From Clarireedia homoeocarpa (taxonomy: Eukaryota > Ascomycota > Leotiomycetes > Helotiales > Rutstroemiaceae): a DNA stretch of 14,432 nucleotides. The notes below the pieces were generated by a model. It had not been told where the DNA came from. It searched no databases and saw only the letters and a program-made list of their open reading frames with translations. Each line of letters opens with the position of its first letter. The first letter of the stretch is position 1. The stretch lies in NCBI GenBank assembly GCA_001465935.1, contig LNKV01000187.1, positions 1 to 14,432 on the forward strand, given 5' to 3'. Positions 10,800-14,432 of this stretch are shown here, in pieces. Made by a program: the position numbers and the translations under genes.

Positions 10800-12199
10800 A
10801 ATCTTGAAAAGAGAAATAAAAAGATAATAAAAATAAAGTTTAGAATATAAAATAATAAGAAGAGTAAAGAAGATTTATTTAGTTTCTTTTTCCATTTAAT
10901 ACTTTTTAATTAAATAGTTAATTTTATAAATAATAGTTATATCTAGTTTATATTCTATATCTTGATAATATATTATATTAAAAATAAAGTTAGAGATAAT
11001 ATAGATATTAATAAAAAATTATAAATATAAAGATTAAAGTTTTTAAAAGAGTTTAAAATATCTAATTAATAATAAAGAGTTAAATATAAATTAAACTTCT
11101 TATTTAAAAATTATTTTTATTTATACTAATTTATAAATAAAGTTTTTAATATAAGTCTTATAAATATTTATTAATAAGAAGTTTAATTTAATAATACTTT
11201 TTTATTTTAAAAGCGATATAAAAGAAAATAAATTTATTATAAATACTTAGTAAACTACTAAATATTAAAATATAATTTATACTTTTTTAATAATAATTAT
11301 ATTAATAAAGAGTTTATAATTCTCTATATCTAAATATTATTTCTAAAACTTATTTAATTAGTAATTATATTAATTTATATCAATTTAATAAAGATAATAT
11401 AATAATATATTTATAAGAAAAATTATATAATCTTAGAATATTAAATTATAAAACTAATTAATAAATTTAGAAAGAGATTATATATATTCTAAAACTCTAA
11501 AACTTTTAATTAAATAAATCTATAATAGAAAAGTATTTAATATAAAATAATATTAATATAAATTATATATTTATTATAAATAATTAGAACTCTTTTAGAT
11601 CAAATCGGTAATTATATATAAATATAATTATTTAAATAGATTTATATAAAAAAGAGATATTCTAATTAATATAATTATTAGTTTATATAGTTAATTAAAA
11701 TATTATTTTTAATTAATTATTTTCTTCCGAAAATAAGAAAATAATCTAGATAGATAATTATAAAGAGAATATAAGTTTATAATTAATTATCGATTATAAA
11801 ATTTAAATAAATATAATAAATAATAGATTAGCCTTACTAATTATTATATCTTTTAATTAATAAAGATATATTTAAGTTTTTAATTATTATCTTTTATATA
11901 AAATTAAAAGACTTTAAAAAGATAATATTAATTAAAATAAAACTATTTATTTTAAAATTTATAAGGATTTAGATTTGAAAAAAATATTAATTTCTTATTA
12001 ATATATATAGAAATAATAAATTATCTCTTTCTAATAATTTAATAAAATTCAAATATCTTATATTTCTTATTTTATTTAATATAGAGGCTTTTACTAAATA
12101 TAATCTTTTATTTAATTATTCTAAATATAAATATATTCTATTACTTCTTTTTCTACTTCTAAAGTCTATTTATATATAATATTAATATAAGTCTCTTTA
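10800..12199 (-). other. Region expected to hold Gag C-terminus and protease
   Basis: In a chromovirus the aspartic protease (DSGA-type active site) precedes reverse transcriptase. Stop-poor pieces occur here on the minus strand, for instance about 11,325-11,050, but I could not identify the active-site motif. I therefore do not call a protease. Confidence 0.35.
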
Positions 12200-13128
12200 T
12201 TATTATATTTATCAAAAAGCTTTTAAATATTAATATTAATAATATTAACTTTATAAAGAATATTATTTCGAGTTTAATCTAAAGTAGAACTAATAGAAAT
12301 ATTAGCTTTATTATTATAATAAAGTCAATTTAAAAAAATAAGAATATTATAATTAAAAATGAAATTATAAAGAGTATTTAAAGAATTAAATATAACTAAT
12401 ATTAATATAAGGTTATAAATAATATTAGAGTTATAAAATAAAATAAAATAATTTACTTATTTTATAATAACTTTCTTTTTAATATAATAAAAAATATTTA
12501 AGAAGTAATATAAAAAAATAGATATTATAAAAATAAATTATAAAAAGTATTATAAGATATTTATATTATCTTTTTATTTAATAAAGTAGAAATATTCTAT
12601 TATTTCTTAAAGAATTTTAATTCTAAAATATTATCTTTTAAAATAGATATAATAGTATTTAATAATCTTAATAAATAATTTATTAAAAATAACTTCGAGA
12701 GAGATTATATTAATTAAAGTTTAGATATAAAAATAATAATAAAACTTCTTAAAAGAAAATAGAGAACTAGAAATAATTATAAATATAACTTTATATTTAT
12801 TCTTAATTCTTATTATTTTTATAAGATTATAGAAAATTATATATAACTTATTTAATAGTTTTTTAATAGTAAAAAGAGGTTTTTATATAAAAAGTTCTTT
12901 TAGATAATTTAAAACTAATTCTTCTATTTAGTTTTTAATATAGTTATAAATTTGATTTTTATTAAAATAAGAATAAGTTTTAAAATAGTTTAGTATTATT
13001 TTCTTTTATAAAAAGAATTTAATATTCTTTTTATTATTAAGTTTATTAATTAAATTAGTTATATAAAAGAAATAATTATAATTAGTATTTAATTAAATAA
13101 TAATTTTAAGTTTAAAATTAGAAAACAT
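12200..13128 (-). pseudogene. gag: Gag-like relic ORF of the chromovirus
   Basis: The frame opens with a surviving ATG at 13,128 and runs about 175 codons with around 11 stops, down to about 12,600. Another stop-poor stretch, with two stops in about 80 codons, lies at about 12,435-12,200. Gag would form the particle that packages the element RNA. The identification rests on position directly upstream of pol and on low stop density. I found no zinc knuckle (CCHC) and no capsid signature that I would defend. Many codons look like former Pro, Thr, His and Gln codons. The start is chosen because it is the only retained ATG at the head of the frame. Confidence 0.5.
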
Positions 13129-13184
13129 TATAAAAAAGCTTGAACTATACTTTAAAATATTATAAAAATATTAATTACTTATTT

Positions 13185-13222
13185 ACTAATACTAGAGATT
13201 TTCACTAATACTAAAGATTTTC
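13185..13222 (+). repeat. Two tandem 19-bp units
   Basis: ACTAATACTAGAGATTTTC is followed at once by the same unit with one G-to-A change. Related cores (TAGTACTAGAG or AATACTAGA) recur at about 13,351, 13,521 and 13,554, giving a loose family of five within 400 bases. Confidence 0.7.
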
Positions 13223-13450
13223 TTATATAATAATTATACTAATAATATTCTTTTTATATTATTCGATTTGTATTTATATTCGAGACTCAACTATAAAAAA
13301 ATTATTTTACTAGTATAATTCTTTATTAAGATCTATTTTTAAAAATATTATTAGTACTAGAGATTTATTTCTTAAATAATAAAGTAAAGAAAATAAAAAT
13401 AGTTTTTTTTAGAATCCTTATCAAAAACCAAGTTAAATAATATTATTTTT

Positions 13451-13476
13451 ATCTTAATCGGGTTAGATCGATATTT
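13451..13476 (+). repeat. Subtelomeric direct repeat, copy 1
   Basis: It matches 13785-13810 at 23 of 26 positions, and all three differences are transitions. It contains GGGTTAG (13460-13466), a telomere-like heptamer in the same orientation as the chromosome end. A CCAAG-containing block lies upstream of both copies (about 13,428 and 13,739), so the repeat is probably longer, with a 23-base length difference. Confidence 0.65.
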
Positions 13477-13784
13477 GACTTAGAAAAATCTCAAGTTTCT
13501 TACTAATTTTCAAGAATTTTATTAGTACTAGAGAATAATTTTTTAATAAGTATTAATACTAGAAACTTTAAAAACTAATTATTAATCTAGAAATTATAAC
13601 AGTTTTAATAATATTAAAAGTATTTTAATATCTTAAATATTAAATAAAATATTAAATTTTTATAAATATTATTAAAAATAGATTTTTTTAATATTATTAT
13701 ATTTTACTTATTAGTTAGATTTAAAAAACCAAGATAGTATTTTTAAGATACTGAATTTTAATCTGATAATAAAATAATATTTTT

Positions 13785-13810
13785 ATCCTAATCAGGTTAG
13801 ATTGATATTT
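13785..13810 (+). repeat. Subtelomeric direct repeat, copy 2
   Basis: This is the partner of 13451-13476. The telomere-like heptamer here reads AGGTTAG. Confidence 0.65.
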
Positions 13811-14113
13811 TAGTTAAGAAAAACCGAAATCTCGAATAAATATATATATTCTAAATATTGAAAAATTATTATTAATATATTAAACTAAATAATTTCAAAA
13901 ATATAAAAAGTTTTTTATATCTCAAATATTAATAAGTTATTGAGTTTTTAATTAAATTCTATATATTTTTAATACGTTTAATATTAATTAATTTAAATAT
14001 TTACGAATATTTATTAATAAAAGTTGAATTCTGATATCTTTTATATATAGGTATTTTGACAATTAGTTATATAATCAAAGTAATTCAGTTTATAGAAGGC
14101 TATAAGATATACC

Positions 14114-14323
14114 AAGTTGTAACCCGGAGCAGCTTGTAACCCGGAATAGCTTATAACCCGGAGCAGCTTGTAACCCGGAACAGCTTGTAACCCAGTGCAG
14201 CTTGTAACCCAGCGCAGCTTGTAACCCAGCGCAGCTTGTAACCCAGCGCAGCCTGTAACCCAGCGCAGCTTGTAACCCAGCGCAGCTTGTAACCCGGTGC
14301 AGCTAGCCACACGGCGCAGCTTG
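14114..14323 (+). repeat. 17-bp telomere-adjacent satellite, 11 phased units plus two decayed
   Basis: The unit is AGCTTGTAACCCAGCGC or close variants. TAACCC occurs at 14120, 14137, 14154, 14171, 14188, 14205, 14222, 14239, 14256, 14273 and 14290, exactly 17 apart each time. A twelfth unit at 14301-14317 keeps the length but lost TAACCC, and a thirteenth is cut after AGCTTG at 14318-14323. The proximal four units carry CCCGGA, the middle ones CCCAGCG, and the eleventh CCCGGTG. TAACCC is the telomere hexamer read on the opposite strand to the terminal array. The block is GC-rich with intact CpG and CpA, so it escaped RIP. A minus-strand reading frame at 14041-14310 is an artefact of this array. 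Confidence 0.95.
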
Positions 14324-14324
14324 C

Positions 14325-14379
14325 GGGTTTTTAGGGTTAGGGTTTAGGTTTTAGGGTTAGGTTTGGGTTAGGGTTTGGG
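14325..14379 (+). repeat. Variant telomere repeats (proximal zone)
   Basis: G-runs are separated by irregular spacers: TTTTTAGGG, TTAGGG, TTTAGG, TTTTAGGG, TTAGG, TTTGGG, TTAGGG and TTTGGG in that order. Variation is confined to the T/A spacer and occasional loss of one G. Such degenerate repeats are usual where old telomere DNA is no longer renewed by telomerase. Confidence 0.9.
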
Positions 14380-14432
14380 TTAGGGTTAGGGTTAGGGTTA
14401 GGGTTAGGGTTAGGGTTAGGGTTAGGGTTAGG
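14380..14432 (+). repeat. Terminal telomere array (TTAGGG)n
   Basis: Eight perfect TTAGGG units are followed by TTAGG at the window edge. The G-rich strand points 3' to the right, the orientation of a natural right chromosome end. The array is probably longer in the cell than in this assembly. Confidence 0.98.

Larger units (their letters stand above)
7560..10800 (-). pseudogene. pol: Pol polyprotein relic (RT, RNase H, integrase, chromodomain)
   Basis: This is one long minus-strand frame of about 1,080 codons that matches Ty3/Gypsy Pol from the linker before RT to the chromodomain. It starts near 10,795 with the stretch before RT, whose ending NYKIILK is the decayed form of the family's DHKI.L segment just before the RT palm. 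It runs on to a short tail after the chromodomain. Stops occur throughout. The frame slips once by one base in a T run near 9,925, and it is disrupted by the 187-bp duplication at 8,512-8,885. The separate domains are listed individually. Confidence 0.92.
7500..13128 (-). mobile_element. RIP-degraded Ty3/Gypsy LTR retrotransposon (chromovirus)
   Basis: On the minus strand the canonical Ty3/Gypsy order can be followed: a Gag-like relic from 13,128, then reverse transcriptase, RNase H, integrase and a C-terminal chromodomain ending near 7,640. Reading is nearly colinear, with one clear single-base shift near 9,925 and many stops, mostly at positions where the family has Gln, Trp or Arg. The coding span of about 5.6 kb equals that of a complete fungal chromovirus. 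Such elements copy through RNA and integrate into heterochromatin. This copy is dead. LTRs, primer-binding site and target duplication were not identified. A 187-bp duplication around an N lies in the integrase. Confidence 0.93.
1..13130. other. RIP-saturated AT-rich block
   Basis: The block is almost entirely A and T. CpA and TpG are nearly missing: the first 750 bases hold only about five in total. CpT, ApG, TpC and GpA remain common, and the few CpG sites are mostly within TCGA. Selective loss of CpA (and TpG on the other strand) to TpA is the known product of repeat-induced point mutation, which acts on duplicated DNA before meiosis in filamentous ascomycetes. The recognisable transposon at 7.5-13.1 kb has former CAG/CAA and TGG codons turned into stops, as RIP would do. 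Low G+C was judged by eye. Simple AT drift is a less likely alternative, because the loss depends on dinucleotide context. Confidence 0.9.
13129..14113. other. Subtelomeric AT-rich zone with lighter RIP
   Basis: There is no gene. The sequence remains AT-rich but CpA and TpG are clearly more frequent than to the left, for example in the stretches around 13,200, 13,425, 13,475, 13,735, 13,795 and 14,055. It should contain the leader and 5' LTR of the chromovirus at its left end, but I could not define them. Several short repeats, listed separately, lie within it. Confidence 0.6.

Noticed and set aside
12405..12440. Possible protease active site (NSNI as decayed DSGA) on the minus strand
   Set aside because: It lies too far upstream of RT and within the Gag-like part, and the following residues do not fit the protease pattern.
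1..13130. A mitochondrial or bacterial AT-rich genome as source
   Set aside because: TTAGGG telomere repeats, a chromovirus with chromodomain and strictly CpA/TpG-directed loss point to nuclear DNA of a RIP-competent fungus.
14041..14310. 89-residue minus-strand reading frame over the 17-bp satellite
   Set aside because: It begins with GTG, not ATG. It simply reads the 17-bp tandem repeat in three frames (a 17-residue period) and runs into AT-rich DNA. No protein is expected.
1..14432. tRNA, rRNA or CRISPR features
   Set aside because: No cloverleaf with intact GC stems, no ribosomal core sequence and no spacer-repeat pattern was seen. The only regular short array is the 17-bp satellite, which has no spacers.

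Overview
This window is the right-hand end of a chromosome from what is almost certainly a filamentous ascomycete (Pezizomycotina). It ends in TTAGGG repeats with the G-rich strand running 3' off the end. About 13-14 kb inward of the telomere is extremely AT-rich (roughly 12-15% G+C by eye). There CpA and TpG are nearly absent, while CpT/ApG and TCGA survive. That pattern is the signature of repeat-induced point mutation (RIP) taken close to saturation. No intact protein-coding gene was found.

Layout, left to right. Positions 1-690 hold a tandem satellite with a period of about 174 bp. Positions 690-7,000 are RIP-destroyed sequence with three relic reading frames recognisable only by low stop density: about 1,142-1,975 (+), 2,215-3,960 (-) and 5,823-6,440 (+). 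The last lies between two 182-bp direct repeats 1,834 bp apart. Positions 7,500-13,128 hold the clearest feature, a minus-strand Ty3/Gypsy chromovirus. Its gag, reverse transcriptase, RNase H, integrase and C-terminal chromodomain can still be followed through dozens of stops, many at former Gln, Trp or Arg codons. The integrase core carries a 187-bp direct duplication with the window's only N exactly at the junction, which looks like two contigs joined without merging their overlap.

From about 13,130 to 14,113 the DNA is still AT-rich but keeps more CpA/TpG, and it contains short subtelomeric repeats. At about 14,114 composition changes abruptly to GC-rich. Eleven phased 17-bp repeats, each carrying TAACCC (the telomere hexamer in the opposite orientation to the chromosome end), plus one degenerate and one partial unit lead into a short zone of variant telomere repeats. 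Eight perfect TTAGGG units plus a partial one close the window.

There is no operon-like or cooperative gene set. The window is a heterochromatic transposon graveyard capped by a telomere-adjacent satellite. The satellite/telomere junction, the unidentified relic on the minus strand at 2.2-4.0 kb and the N-centred duplication most deserve a second look.
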